From contig OZ244981.1 in assembly GCA_965223085.1 (NCBI GenBank), positions 3,224,001 through 3,288,000 of the forward strand: DNA of 64,000 nucleotides, read 5' to 3'. This document shows, in pieces, positions 53,181 to 62,020 of this stretch (within the stretch, counting starts at the first letter, position 1; the number at the start of each line of letters is the position of its first letter). The notes beneath the pieces are model-generated. The model ran no database searches. It had not been told where the DNA came from and saw only the letters and a list, made by a program, of their open reading frames with translations. Both the position numbers and the translations under genes were made by a program. This DNA is from CBDCVO01 sp965223085 (GTDB lineage Bacteria > Pseudomonadota > Gammaproteobacteria > Ga0077536).

Positions 53181-53212
53181 AAAAAAAGCCGGTGCCGTTG
53201 CCGGCACCGGCT
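53181..53212 (-). terminator. Rho-independent terminator after nrdB
   Basis: An 11-bp perfect stem (AGCCGGTGCCG / CGGCACCGGCT) with a 4-base loop is flanked on its lower side by seven A, which read as a T-run on the minus strand. It lies about 50 bases past the nrdB stop. It may also help end the chemoreceptor transcript from the other strand. Confidence 0.9.
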
Positions 53213-53261
53213 AATGCAGCGCAACTCAGCTCCATGCGAGGAGGTCTGGTCTAATGCCCAA

Positions 53262-54515
53262 TTAGTCCCAGCTGAGCGCACCGCCAGTCTGATACTCAGT
53301 CACACGTGTTTCGAAGAAATTCTTTTCCTTTTTTAGATCAATTACTTCGCTCATCCACGGAAATGGATTAGTCGCGTTAGAAAATTGCTCGGGCAATCCA
53401 ATTTGTGCGCAACGTCGATTGGCGATGTATTGCAAGTACTCTTGAAACATATTGGCATTTAGTCCCAATACGCCGCGAGGCATTGTGTCGTGCGCATAGT
53501 CGATCTCTAATTCAACCGCTTCTTTGATCAATGTCGTTATTTCGTTTTGAAAATCTTCGGTCCATAAGTGTGGGTTTTCGACTTTGATCTGATTGATACA
53601 ATCGATGCCAAAATTCATGTGCATGGATTCGTCACGCAAAATATATTGAAATTGCTCGGCTACGCCGGTCATTTTGTTGCGTCGGCCCATAGATAAAATT
53701 TGTACAAAACCGACGTAAAAGAAAATTCCCTCGAAGACAACGTAAAACGCGATTAAATCCCTCAGTAGGCGTTGATCAGTCTCCGGTGTACCGGTTTTAA
53801 AATCTGGATCGCCGAGACTCTCCGTAAATTTCATGGCCCACGCTGCTTTGTTATGTACAGACGGGACTTCTCGATACATATTGAATATTTCAGCTTCGTC
53901 TAAGCCTAAGCTCTCGACGCTATATTGATAGGCGTGTGTATGAAGTGCTTCTTCGAACGCCTGGCGTAGTAGGTATTGACGGCATTCGGGATTTGTAATG
54001 TGCCGGTAAACTGCTAATACGAGATTATTGGCGACAAGCGAATCTGCGGTCGAGAAAAACCCAAGGTTTCGTTTGATGATCGTGCGTTCATCTTCGGAAA
54101 GGCCTCCGGGGCTTTTCCATAATGCGATGTCTGCGGTCATATTTATTTCTTGCGGCATCCAGTGGTTCGCGCAACCGTCAAGATATTTTTGCCAAGCCCA
54201 TTTGTATTTAAACGGTACAAGTTGATTGACATCGGCTCGGCAATTGATCATTTGTTTATCGTCGACAGCGAGTCGTCGTGCACCGAACTGAACATTCTCT
54301 AGACCGGTAACCCCGCTGACGTTTGTTTCGACGCCTGCCGGAGCGGCGCTGCTTAGCGGCTGCGTACGCTGGTGGTCATTAGTGTTCTCTTCGCCAACTG
54401 CAGCTAGCGAGGCTTCTTCTACTGCCGCTAAGCTATTCTCCGTTATCACGGCGTTGCTGGGGTCAGCAGTTTTAAGTGCTTTCAATCCTTGAATTGGATC
54501 GTCCCATTGCAGCAT
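53262..54515 (-). CDS. nrdB: Ribonucleotide reductase class Ia beta subunit
   Basis: I start this gene at the ATG at 54515 (LQWDDPIQGLKAL), which has GAGGGGATAG before it; a longer upstream frame would overlap nrdA. The 417-residue protein carries iron ligands in EEALHTHAYQY, whose E-x-x-H and following Tyr match Glu115, His118 and the radical Tyr122 of E. coli R2, and in LRDESMHMNFGI. It supplies the tyrosyl radical to NrdA to make dNDPs. The N-terminal about 90 residues form an Ala-rich extension not seen in E. coli. It lies 43 bases after nrdA and is followed by a strong terminator. Confidence 0.93.
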   Translation of the reverse strand: MLQWDDPIQGLKALKTADPSNAVITENSLAAVEEASLAAVGEENTNDHQRTQPLSSAAPAGVETNVSGVTGLENVQFGARRLAVDDKQMINCRADVNQLVPFKYKWAWQKYLDGCANHWMPQEINMTADIALWKSPGGLSEDERTIIKRNLGFFSTADSLVANNLVLAVYRHITNPECRQYLLRQAFEEALHTHAYQYSVESLGLDEAEIFNMYREVPSVHNKAAWAMKFTESLGDPDFKTGTPETDQRLLRDLIAFYVVFEGIFFYVGFVQILSMGRRNKMTGVAEQFQYILRDESMHMNFGIDCINQIKVENPHLWTEDFQNEITTLIKEAVELEIDYAHDTMPRGVLGLNANMFQEYLQYIANRRCAQIGLPEQFSNATNPFPWMSEVIDLKKEKNFFETRVTEYQTGGALSWD

Positions 54516-54558
54516 GTCTATCCCCTCAATCGTGTGGTCGACCCGTCGCAGCGTTGCG

Positions 54559-57447
54559 CTATTGGCACGCTTCGCAATCGGGGTCGAGCAGTGAGCAAAC
54601 TTGCGGCGCCAACTCGGCATCTTGCGGTTGCTGTACTGCATTCAATTTGCCATCCGCGAGCGTGCTTTTTTCAACGTGGGTGGCCCCTAAAGTACGTAAG
54701 TAATAGGTCGTTTTTAGTCCTCGTGCCCATGCCAATTTGTACAAATTATCTAGCTTCTTACCGTTGGGCTCCGCCATATAGAGGTTTAACGATTGCGCTT
54801 GATCTAACCATTTTTGGCGTCGCGATCCCGCTTCTACTAACCACCGCGGGTCGATTTCAAACGCCGTTGCATAAAGCTGTTTTTGCTCAGGTGGGATGCG
54901 ATCGATGTTGACCAAGCTGCCGTCGTAATACTTGAGGTCGTTAACCATTACTTCGTCCCACAAGCCTTGCTGTCGCAAATCTTCCACGAGATACATGTTG
55001 ACGACCGTAAACTCGCCAGAAAGGTTAGATTTAACAAATAGGTTTTGATAAGTTGGTTCGATCGATTGGCTAACACCGCAAATGTTTGAGATCGTTGCTG
55101 TCGGTGCGATAGCCATGCAGTTTGAGTTGCGCATACCGATGGTCGCGACGCGTTCGCGCAGTGATCCCCAATCCATGCTCGCGTCCTTATTTACATCTAG
55201 ATAGCCGTCCCGGCTTTCCGCCAGCAGATCAAGCGAATCTAACGGTAAAATACCTTGGCTCCACAGGGAGCCTTCGAAGCTCGGGTACGTGCCCCGTTCT
55301 GCAGCGAGATCGCTGGATGCCTTGATGGCAAAATAACTCACCGCTTCCATAGAGCGGTCAGCAAAGTCCACCGCCTGTTCCGACGCATATGGGATCCTGA
55401 GTTTATGCAAACTGTCTTGAAATCCCATTACGCCGAGTCCGACGGGTCGGTGGCGTAAATTAGATGTACGCGCCGTTGGAACACTGTAGAAGTTGTAGTC
55501 GATCACATTGTCCAGCATGCGCATCGCGACGCCGATCGATTCTTCGAGTTTACCGACATCGAGACCGTCTTCCCCGACGTGCGCGGCGAGGTTGATTGAC
55601 CCTAAATTGCACACCGCTATTTCTTGTTCCGCGGCCGTATTAAGCGTGATTTCAGTGCACAAATTAGAACTGTGTACGACGCCTGTGTGGCGCTGCGGCG
55701 AGCGGACATTCGCGGGGTCTTTGAACGTGATCCATGGGTGGCCGGTTTCGTATAACATGCCCAACATTTTGCGCCATAGATCGACCGCACGGACGGTTTT
55801 GGCATTGTGTATCTCGCCGCGCGCATATTTTTCTTCATACGCCGCATAACGTTGTTCGAATTCTTGTCCGTATATTTCGTGCAGATCTGGTACTTCGTCG
55901 GGAGAAAATAATGTCCAATGTTGATCGTCCACAACTCGCTTCATGAATAAATCAGGGATCCAGTTCGCAGTATTCATGTCGTGCGTGCGCCGCCGATCAT
56001 CGCCGGTATTCTTACGTAGTTCGAGAAATTCTTCGATGTCGATGTGCCAACTCTCTAGGTATGCGCACACCGCACCTTTTCGTTTGCCGCCCTGATTAAC
56101 CGCGACGGCGGTGTCATTGGCTACTTTTAAAAACGGCACAACGCCTTGCGATTTGCCATTCGTCCCCTTGATGCGCGCGCCCATGCCGCGCACGAGCGTC
56201 CAATCGTTGCCGAGTCCGCCGGCGAACTTCGACAACAGCGCGTTGTCTCTAATTGCTCCGAAAATGCCCTCGAGATCATCCGGTACGCTCGTGAGGTAAC
56301 AGGAAGATAACTGTGGTCTTAGGGTGCCGGAGTTAAACAGCGTGGGTGTGCTGCTCATAAAATCGAAAGTGGAAAGCAGATCGTAGAATTTTATCGCCCA
56401 AGTTTCAGGCTCGATTTCATTGATCGCCAACCCCATAGCGACGCGCATGAAAAACGCTTGCGGCAACTCTATTCTGGTGCCGTCGTGTTGCAAAAAATAC
56501 CGATCATAGAGCGTTTGCAAACCAAGGTATGTAAATTGAAAATCACGCCTCGCATCGAGCGCTTTACCGAGGCGCTTCAGATCAAAATTACCGAGTCGCG
56601 GATCTATTAACTCCAAGTCGATCGCGCGTTTCACATAAGCTTCGAAGTATTGGGGATAGCGCTCGCGCATTTCCTCTTGGGTCGCGGCGTCCGCACGATT
56701 GCTAAGAAAGCCCAATGCTTCGAGACGCGTAGCATCAAGCAGTAAGCGTGCGGCGACATAAGTATAGTTAGGCTCTTTCTCGATGAACGTACGCGCGCTC
56801 ATGATCAGCGCCTTCGCGACGTCTGCTTCGGCAACGCCATCGAATAAAGAGCGCGTCGTCTCGGTAAATATCGTCTCGGGAGCGGTGTGGGCGACGTTCG
56901 CGCAGGCTTCCTCCAACATGCGTCGGATGCGGGCTTCATCGAGCGTCGTTTCACTCCCATCGGCGCGGCGGATTTTAATCCCCGCTTGAGATGGCTGTGC
57001 CGGGGCCGTTTTTGCGCTAGCTTGCTTTTGTCGTTCTTGGGCCCGTGCTTCCCGATACAATACGTACGAGCGCGCAACCTTATGCTGGCCGGCGCGCATT
57101 AAAGCGAGTTCTACCTGGTCTTGAATATCTTCGATATGGATCGCACCGCCAGCTGGCATACGCCGGGTTATAGCGTTGATAACCGTCTCTGTCAGTACAT
57201 CAACTTCGGTGTGAATGCGGGTCGAGGCGGCCGCGTTTCCGCCTTCGACGGCGAGAAAAGCTTTAGTCACTGCGATCTTGATTTTGCCACCGTCGAACGG
57301 GCTGACTTTGCCATTGCGTCGTATTACGCGGAACTCGCCCGGTGCGGTCGCAGCGATCTCACCGCTAACCGCGACGACCTCTTGGCCGGCCACCGCGCGG
57401 CTTTGCGCCGCGGTGTCGAAATGGGCGATCCGACTTTCTAATTCCAT
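54559..57447 (-). CDS. nrdA: Ribonucleotide reductase class Ia alpha subunit, two ATP-cones
   Basis: This 962-residue protein is longer than E. coli NrdA (about 760) because it carries two N-terminal ATP-cone domains: VIRRNGKVSPFDGGKIKIAV (about residues 41-60) and IKIRRADGSETTLDEARIRRM (about 155-175). The catalytic domain has LSSCYLTSVPDDLEGIF, SSNLCTEITLN with the radical Cys, and EIAVCNLGSINLAAHV with its Cys partner. The C-terminal Cys pair (DPDCEACQ) takes electrons from thioredoxin or glutaredoxin. It reduces NDPs to dNDPs; double cones suggest ATP/dATP control by oligomerisation as in Pseudomonas. Confidence 0.95.
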   Translation of the reverse strand: MELESRIAHFDTAAQSRAVAGQEVVAVSGEIAATAPGEFRVIRRNGKVSPFDGGKIKIAVTKAFLAVEGGNAAASTRIHTEVDVLTETVINAITRRMPAGGAIHIEDIQDQVELALMRAGQHKVARSYVLYREARAQERQKQASAKTAPAQPSQAGIKIRRADGSETTLDEARIRRMLEEACANVAHTAPETIFTETTRSLFDGVAEADVAKALIMSARTFIEKEPNYTYVAARLLLDATRLEALGFLSNRADAATQEEMRERYPQYFEAYVKRAIDLELIDPRLGNFDLKRLGKALDARRDFQFTYLGLQTLYDRYFLQHDGTRIELPQAFFMRVAMGLAINEIEPETWAIKFYDLLSTFDFMSSTPTLFNSGTLRPQLSSCYLTSVPDDLEGIFGAIRDNALLSKFAGGLGNDWTLVRGMGARIKGTNGKSQGVVPFLKVANDTAVAVNQGGKRKGAVCAYLESWHIDIEEFLELRKNTGDDRRRTHDMNTANWIPDLFMKRVVDDQHWTLFSPDEVPDLHEIYGQEFEQRYAAYEEKYARGEIHNAKTVRAVDLWRKMLGMLYETGHPWITFKDPANVRSPQRHTGVVHSSNLCTEITLNTAAEQEIAVCNLGSINLAAHVGEDGLDVGKLEESIGVAMRMLDNVIDYNFYSVPTARTSNLRHRPVGLGVMGFQDSLHKLRIPYASEQAVDFADRSMEAVSYFAIKASSDLAAERGTYPSFEGSLWSQGILPLDSLDLLAESRDGYLDVNKDASMDWGSLRERVATIGMRNSNCMAIAPTATISNICGVSQSIEPTYQNLFVKSNLSGEFTVVNMYLVEDLRQQGLWDEVMVNDLKYYDGSLVNIDRIPPEQKQLYATAFEIDPRWLVEAGSRRQKWLDQAQSLNLYMAEPNGKKLDNLYKLAWARGLKTTYYLRTLGATHVEKSTLADGKLNAVQQPQDAELAPQVCSLLDPDCEACQ

Positions 57448-57538
57448 GCAAACCCCTCAGCGCATTGCCTGGTGAATAGCTTGCGCGACAGTTCATGTGC
57501 AGCGGCGCCATTCAGATTGGATGTAATGAGGCATTGAT

Positions 57539-57566
57539 TCTATACACCCCAAGCTACTGTGGTCAA
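57539..57566 (-). promoter_or_regulatory. Sigma70-like promoter candidate for nrdAB
   Basis: Read on the minus strand, TTGACC (-35, 57561-57566) and TATAGA (-10, 57539-57544) are 16 bases apart, about 90 bases before the nrdA start. The rest of the 354-base gap (57448-57801) up to the divergent phosphoesterase gene holds the NrdR-like sites and no gene I can support. Confidence 0.45.
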
Positions 57567-57594
57567 GCGGAGAAAGAACCACAATATAGTGTGG
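57544..57594. promoter_or_regulatory. Pair of NrdR-box-like palindromes
   Basis: One site, CCACAATATAGTGTGG (57579-57594), has a half matching the NrdR consensus TATWGTGT exactly, though the spacing between halves is two bases short. A second, weaker site (57544-57563, ACACCCCAAGCTACTGTGGT) overlaps the promoter candidate. Their centres are about 33 bases apart, close to the three-helical-turn spacing usual for NrdR pairs. nrdR itself is not in the window. Confidence 0.4.
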
Positions 57595-57801
57595 ATAGAA
57601 CCGTGAATACCTCCGCTCAAATCGAGGCATAAACGGGGTATTTCTTGGGGATAAATCCGAAACCCACCCAGCGATCAAACAGTTAAGCTGGTTAGCGCAC
57701 GAGGGTCGCGGCTGCTGGCGTTGGGCGAGTCCTGCGCGGTTTGCGCACGCCGTTCGCCGGGGTAATCTGTTACCCTCGGCGCGCCGGTCGAGGCCGAGCT
57801 T

Positions 57802-58602
57802 GTGAGCATCGAAGTACTACACCTTAGCGATACCCATATTGGGGCCAGCGCCACGTTGCGTCTCGGGGCTTGTGATCCCCGCCACAGTTTGCGGCGCGTG
57901 TGCGATAACGCGCGGGGTTTGGCTGTCGATTTCGCGCTATTGACCGGGGATTTAAGCAACGATGCGACGCCCGCGGCGTATCACTGCTTAGCACAGCAAA
58001 TGGCGCGCTTAGCCACGCCGGACTATGCGTTGCCAGGAAATCACGACGACCCACAAACCATGCGTGCTGAGTTGGCGCGGAGCTGTATCAGTTGCCCGAC
58101 GCTTATAGCGCGAGGAACATGGTCGCTCGCGTTATTGGACAGCACTGTGCCAGGCGAACTCGCCGGCACTTTGAGCGCCGCGAGTTTGCGTGCTTTGGCG
58201 GCCTTATCACAGCATCGCCCCGAGATTCATTTGTTAGTCGCCTTGCACCACCCACCGGTAGATCTGGGTAGCCCTTGGATGGACTCAATGGGGCTTAGCA
58301 ATGCGCCCGAGTTATGGCGAGTACTGCACACCTTGCCGCAGTTGCGCGCCGTCATTTGGGGGCATGCGCATCAAAACTTTGATACTTACCGTCGCGGCGT
58401 GAGGTTGTTGGGTACACCCTCCACAAACGTGCAATTTATGCCCCGCGTGCGTGCGTTTGCAGCGGATAAACGTGCCCCGGGTTATCGGGTACTGACGCTT
58501 AACGATGATGGCACGATCGCTACCGAAGTCGTGCGCGTGGCGCGTGCGGACCACGACGGCTGTAGCCAGGCTAGAGTCCGGCGCGTAAATACGTTGGCGT
58601 GA
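57802..58602 (+). CDS. Metallophosphoesterase (CpdA-like)
   Basis: This 266-residue protein starts at a GTG and has the calcineurin-like metal motifs in order: VLHLSDTHIG, LLTGDLSND, LPGNHDDPQ, ALHHPPV and WGHAHQNFD. The layout and length fit the 3',5'-cAMP phosphodiesterase CpdA. It is cytoplasmic. No cAMP genes are near, so hydrolysis of another phosphoester remains possible. Its 3' end overlaps the 3' end of tsaB by 32 bases in convergent orientation. Confidence 0.88.
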   Translation: MSIEVLHLSDTHIGASATLRLGACDPRHSLRRVCDNARGLAVDFALLTGDLSNDATPAAYHCLAQQMARLATPDYALPGNHDDPQTMRAELARSCISCPTLIARGTWSLALLDSTVPGELAGTLSAASLRALAALSQHRPEIHLLVALHHPPVDLGSPWMDSMGLSNAPELWRVLHTLPQLRAVIWGHAHQNFDTYRRGVRLLGTPSTNVQFMPRVRAFAADKRAPGYRVLTLNDDGTIATEVVRVARADHDGCSQARVRRVNTLA

Positions 58603-59233
58603 TGTCCGTCGCAGCGACACCGTAACCCGCCTTGAGCCGCGTGCGTCCGAGTTGCAGGAGATAGCGAGCATGTGCGCACTGCGGGTGTGGGCGCAAGCGT
58701 GCCTGTAATCCAAGCACAGCACGTAAGTCATCGAGGTGGTCGTTGACGCCCGTCCCCACGACCCACCAAGTACCCGCGCACGGTACTTTAAGCGTACTCG
58801 CGGCACCAACGCCTTCGGCAGCGAGCGGCCTAAGGTCGTGCGTCGCAGTCCGCTCATACCAGCCGAAGTACACTTGCCCGCGGCGCGCATCGTTACACAC
58901 CAAAACGCGCTGCGCAGCGTAAACTACGCTGGTTTCTAGCGCCAACGCGGCGAGGCTGGAGACGGCGACCACGGGCAACTCGTGTGCCGTCGCAATGCCT
59001 TGCGCGACAGCGCAAGCGACGCGCACGCCCGTAAACGAGCCGGGGCCGATGCCGACGACAACGCCGTGTAAGTCCGCCGCGCAGATGCCTGCAGCACGGC
59101 ACAATTGGTCGACCACGGGCAGTACCAACGCAGTTTGCTGACGCCGCGCTTGGCGATGATAATCGTGCGCGGCAGTCGCGCTCGCGAGCGCCACGCTGAG
59201 CATGTCGCCGGACGTATCGATCGCCAAGAGGTT
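58571..59233 (-). CDS. tsaB: tRNA threonylcarbamoyladenosine synthesis protein TsaB
   Basis: I start at the TTG at 59233 (LNLLAIDTSGDMLSVAL), which has GGAG before it; an ATG at 59299 would add 22 residues unlike the family. The roughly 220-residue product has IDTSGDMLSVAL and VVVGIGPGSFTGVRVACAVA, the two signature segments. It binds TsaD/TsaE in forming the t6A modification at position 37 of ANN-decoding tRNAs. It diverges from lolC across 87 bases. Confidence 0.92.
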   Translation of the reverse strand, partial: NLLAIDTSGDMLSVALASATAAHDYHRQARRQQTALVLPVVDQLCRAAGICAADLHGVVVGIGPGSFTGVRVACAVAQGIATAHELPVVAVSSLAALALETSVVYAAQRVLVCNDARRGQVYFGWYERTATHDLRPLAAEGVGAASTLKVPCAGTWWVVGTGVNDHLDDLRAVLGLQARLRPHPQCAHARYLLQLGRTRLKAGYGVAATDITPTYLRAGL

Positions 59234-59320
59234 CAACTCATTCTCCGTGCTCGATGAGGAATGGTACGACAGCCACCCAGATCGCTGTAACAGTCGCATT
59301 CCGAGCTATAATTCACCCGA

Positions 59321-60574
59321 ATGTTCACCCCCATCGAAGCGTTTCTCGCCTGGCGTTATACGCGTGCCCGGCGCACGCGGTTTGTATCTTTAATCGCGGG
59401 GATCTCGATCGCAGGCGTAACGCTCGGTGTAGCGGCCTTGATCACGATCTTATCGATCATGAATGGCTTTGAGCGCGAAATGCGCCAACGCATTCTCGGT
59501 ATGTCACCGCACATCACCGTCGCGGCGGCAGACGGCGGTCTCGACGATTGGTCGCAACTCCAAGCGCGCCTCCAGGCATTATCGGAAGTGACAGCTGTTG
59601 CGCCTACGGTCAGCGGTGAAGTCATGCTGGCCTTGTATGACCAAGTGCAAGGCGCCCGCGTGCTCGGCATCTTGCCGGAGAACGAAGCTGACCTGTCGGT
59701 ATTGCCGACGCGCATGGTGCACGGCGAGCTCAACGCATTAATTGCCGGTAAGTACAAAATAATATTGGGCCGCGGCCTCGCGGACGCCTTGCGGGTTAGC
59801 GTAGGCGATAAACTGACACTGATTTTGCCGGCCCCGATGCGCACTGCAGCCGGTCTGGTACCGCGTCTGCGCCGCTTTGAACTCGTTGGGATTTTCGAGG
59901 CGGGCGTGCACGAGTATGACGCTACGGTCGCGTTTGTGCACCTGGCGGATGCGGCACGTTTATTTCGGCTGCGTGAGGCGGTTAGTACACTACGGTTGCA
60001 CACTACAGAGCCGTTTCGGGCGCCGGAAATCGCGGCTGAAATCCAGTCACTATTGTCTGATCTCGGCACGGGTTGGCGCGTGGGTAGTTGGATCGAGCGT
60101 AACGTCAATTTATTTCGAGCCTTGGCTACCGAAAAAATCATCATGTTTGCGATACTCGCATTGTGCGTCGGCGTCGCAATGTTCAACTTGGTGTCCTCGC
60201 TCGTCATGGTCGTCGAGGATAAACGCTCTGAAGTCGCGGTATTGCGTACCGTCGGTATGACGCCAGCGCGGATTTTTGTGCTGTTTGTTTGTCAGGGTAG
60301 CATTATCGGTCTCACGGGGGTCCTGATCGGGGTGCTTGCTGGGGTATTGTTGTCGCTGCATATTGATACCGTCGTGGCTGCCATCGAAGCTATGTTCGGG
60401 TTTCAGTTCTTTCCGGGTGATGTGTACTACATCAGCGAGATCCCGTCGCGACTGGAGATGACGGACGTTTTCTGGGTTGCGTTGTTTGCCCTTGGCCTGG
60501 CGCTGCTCGCGCCGCTTTATCCTGCTCGTGCTGCGAGTCGCCAACAACCAGCGGATATTTTGCGTGATGACTAG
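59321..60574 (+). CDS. lolC: Lipoprotein-releasing ABC transporter permease (LolC/E/F type)
   Basis: This 417-residue permease has FLAWRYTRARRTRFVSLIAG, the first membrane helix, a large periplasmic domain (to about residue 265) and three further helices at the C-terminus (IIMFAILALCVGVAMFNLVS, ...). FNLVSSLVMVVEDKRSEVAVLRTVG is the usual coupling segment. It extracts lipoproteins from the inner membrane and hands them to LolA. Only one permease gene is present with lolD, so the protein may function as a homodimer of the LolF type; a second permease elsewhere would refute this. Confidence 0.92.
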   Translation: MFTPIEAFLAWRYTRARRTRFVSLIAGISIAGVTLGVAALITILSIMNGFEREMRQRILGMSPHITVAAADGGLDDWSQLQARLQALSEVTAVAPTVSGEVMLALYDQVQGARVLGILPENEADLSVLPTRMVHGELNALIAGKYKIILGRGLADALRVSVGDKLTLILPAPMRTAAGLVPRLRRFELVGIFEAGVHEYDATVAFVHLADAARLFRLREAVSTLRLHTTEPFRAPEIAAEIQSLLSDLGTGWRVGSWIERNVNLFRALATEKIIMFAILALCVGVAMFNLVSSLVMVVEDKRSEVAVLRTVGMTPARIFVLFVCQGSIIGLTGVLIGVLAGVLLSLHIDTVVAAIEAMFGFQFFPGDVYYISEIPSRLEMTDVFWVALFALGLALLAPLYPARAASRQQPADILRDD

Positions 60575-61268
60575 CGAGCAAGTCATCGAAGCTGTCGAAC
60601 TGAGCAAACAGTTCATCGAAGCAGACTTGCATGTGAACGTCTTGCAGGATTTGTCTTTACGGGTGCAGGCGCGCGAGTCTGTTGCTGTACTCGGTGCCTC
60701 GGGTTCCGGCAAGAGCACATTGCTGCATTTATTGGGTGGTTTAGATACGCCGAGCAGCGGACGGGTTTACATCGATGGCGAGGATCTGTTTGCCCTCTCG
60801 GAGGCTCGGCGCTGTCAATTACGTAACCGTAAGTTGGGTTTCGTCTATCAATTCCATCATTTGTTACCCGACTTTTCGGCCTTGGAAAATGTCGCGATGC
60901 CGCTATTGATTCGCGGCGAATCTGCCTCACGCGCGCGCGCACGCGCGACCGCGGCCCTTGTCGACGTTGAACTGGGACATCGCTTGCGTCACCGCCCAGC
61001 AGAGCTCTCGGGAGGCGAGCGGCAACGGGCGGCGATCGCCCGCGCGCTCGTCGCCGCACCGCGATGCGTGCTCGCCGACGAACCTACCGGCAACCTCGAC
61101 GAGCGCACCGCACAACACACGCTCGATGCGATGTTGGCACTGCAGCAGACCCATGGCACCGCACTCGTCGTCGTCACCCATGACCGGGCGATCGCGGCAC
61201 GCATGGATCGTGCGGTACGTCTACAGCAGGGGCGACTCGTCGCGCTCGAATCGGTCACGGCGAGCTAA
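60567..61268 (+). CDS. lolD: Lipoprotein-releasing ABC transporter ATPase LolD
   Basis: This 233-residue ABC ATPase shows the Walker A VLGASGSGKSTLLHLLGGLD, the Q-loop VYQFHHLLPDFSALENV, the signature RPAELSGGERQRAAIARAL and the Walker B VLADEPTGNLDE, with the H-loop in VVVTHDRAIA. The HHLLPDFSALENV segment is typical of LolD. The start at 60567 overlaps the lolC stop by 8 bases; a longer frame upstream is excluded by this and by the family's length. Confidence 0.94.
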   Translation: MTSEQVIEAVELSKQFIEADLHVNVLQDLSLRVQARESVAVLGASGSGKSTLLHLLGGLDTPSSGRVYIDGEDLFALSEARRCQLRNRKLGFVYQFHHLLPDFSALENVAMPLLIRGESASRARARATAALVDVELGHRLRHRPAELSGGERQRAAIARALVAAPRCVLADEPTGNLDERTAQHTLDAMLALQQTHGTALVVVTHDRAIAARMDRAVRLQQGRLVALESVTAS

Positions 61269-61314
61269 ACACCGATCCGGCAACGTCAATAACGCCCAGC
61301 AGTCCGACCGACTG

Positions 61315-61848
61315 CTAGTTACGCTTGAAAAATCGCCGCCGCCGCTCGCGTTTGCGAAAATAGAGACTTATGCGCCACAGCAGTCGCACGGCCAGATTAC
61401 CCAACAGGGCGGCGACGAGACCACATACGAAACAGCCAATCAATAACGGGTAGCCGACTTCGGCGACCAAGTTTGCGAAGCCTGCAAATGATGTTTCGAC
61501 TTTGAGCTCGGCCAAACGGTGTGGTGCCCCGCTTAGAAATGCGCCGACGTGATAGGCGAACAGGAGTGCTGGTGCCATGGTGATCGGATTCGTGACCCAG
61601 ATCGCGCTAAAAATGATAGGGATGTTAACCCGCAGCAATAACGCAGTTGGGACGCACAACAACATTTGAATTGGCAGTGGAATAAAGGCGAGAAATAAGC
61701 CGGCGCCCACGGCACCCGCAACCGAGCGGCGCCCGAAATGCCATAGCTCGGGATCGTGAATGCGATCTCCCAGCCAGCGCAACGTTGGGTGATTTCGCAG
61801 CTCCGGTTTTGCGGAAAAATGTCGTGCAAGAAAACGTTTTGGATCCAT
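61315..61848 (-). CDS. DUF2062 inner membrane protein
   Basis: This 177-residue protein has two or three hydrophobic segments (AGAVGAGLFLAFIPLPIQMLLC, AIWVTNPITMAPALLFAYHVGA and LLIGCFVCGLVAALLGNLAV) and the signature PNPITMAP-like core of the DUF2062 family. Its function is not known. In gammaproteobacteria it often sits between the lol genes and comEC, as here. It converges with lolD and diverges from comEC over 172 bases. Confidence 0.85.
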   Translation of the reverse strand: MDPKRFLARHFSAKPELRNHPTLRWLGDRIHDPELWHFGRRSVAGAVGAGLFLAFIPLPIQMLLCVPTALLLRVNIPIIFSAIWVTNPITMAPALLFAYHVGAFLSGAPHRLAELKVETSFAGFANLVAEVGYPLLIGCFVCGLVAALLGNLAVRLLWRISLYFRKRERRRRFFKRN

Positions 61849-62020
61849 TGAATAGTGCGGGGCGCGTGCTGTTCGAGGTGTGTTGAGGTGGCGGTGATTT
61901 ACTAGGTGGCTTTAGTCGTGGGCCTACCGTTCCGCGCGCGCCTAGCTTATGATACGCGGACTCGACGGGACCCGCAGCCGGTGCCGCGAATCATTATCTA
62001 CCATGCGGTCAAGGAAGACC

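Noticed and set aside
54516..54641. Extended nrdB start at 54641
   Set aside because: It would overlap the end of nrdA, and the ATG at 54515 has a good ribosome-binding site.
59356..60207. A 283-codon open frame on the minus strand inside lolC
   Set aside because: It lies wholly opposite a well-conserved permease and has a Ser/Arg/Thr-rich composition with no family motif. High GC content makes such antisense frames common.
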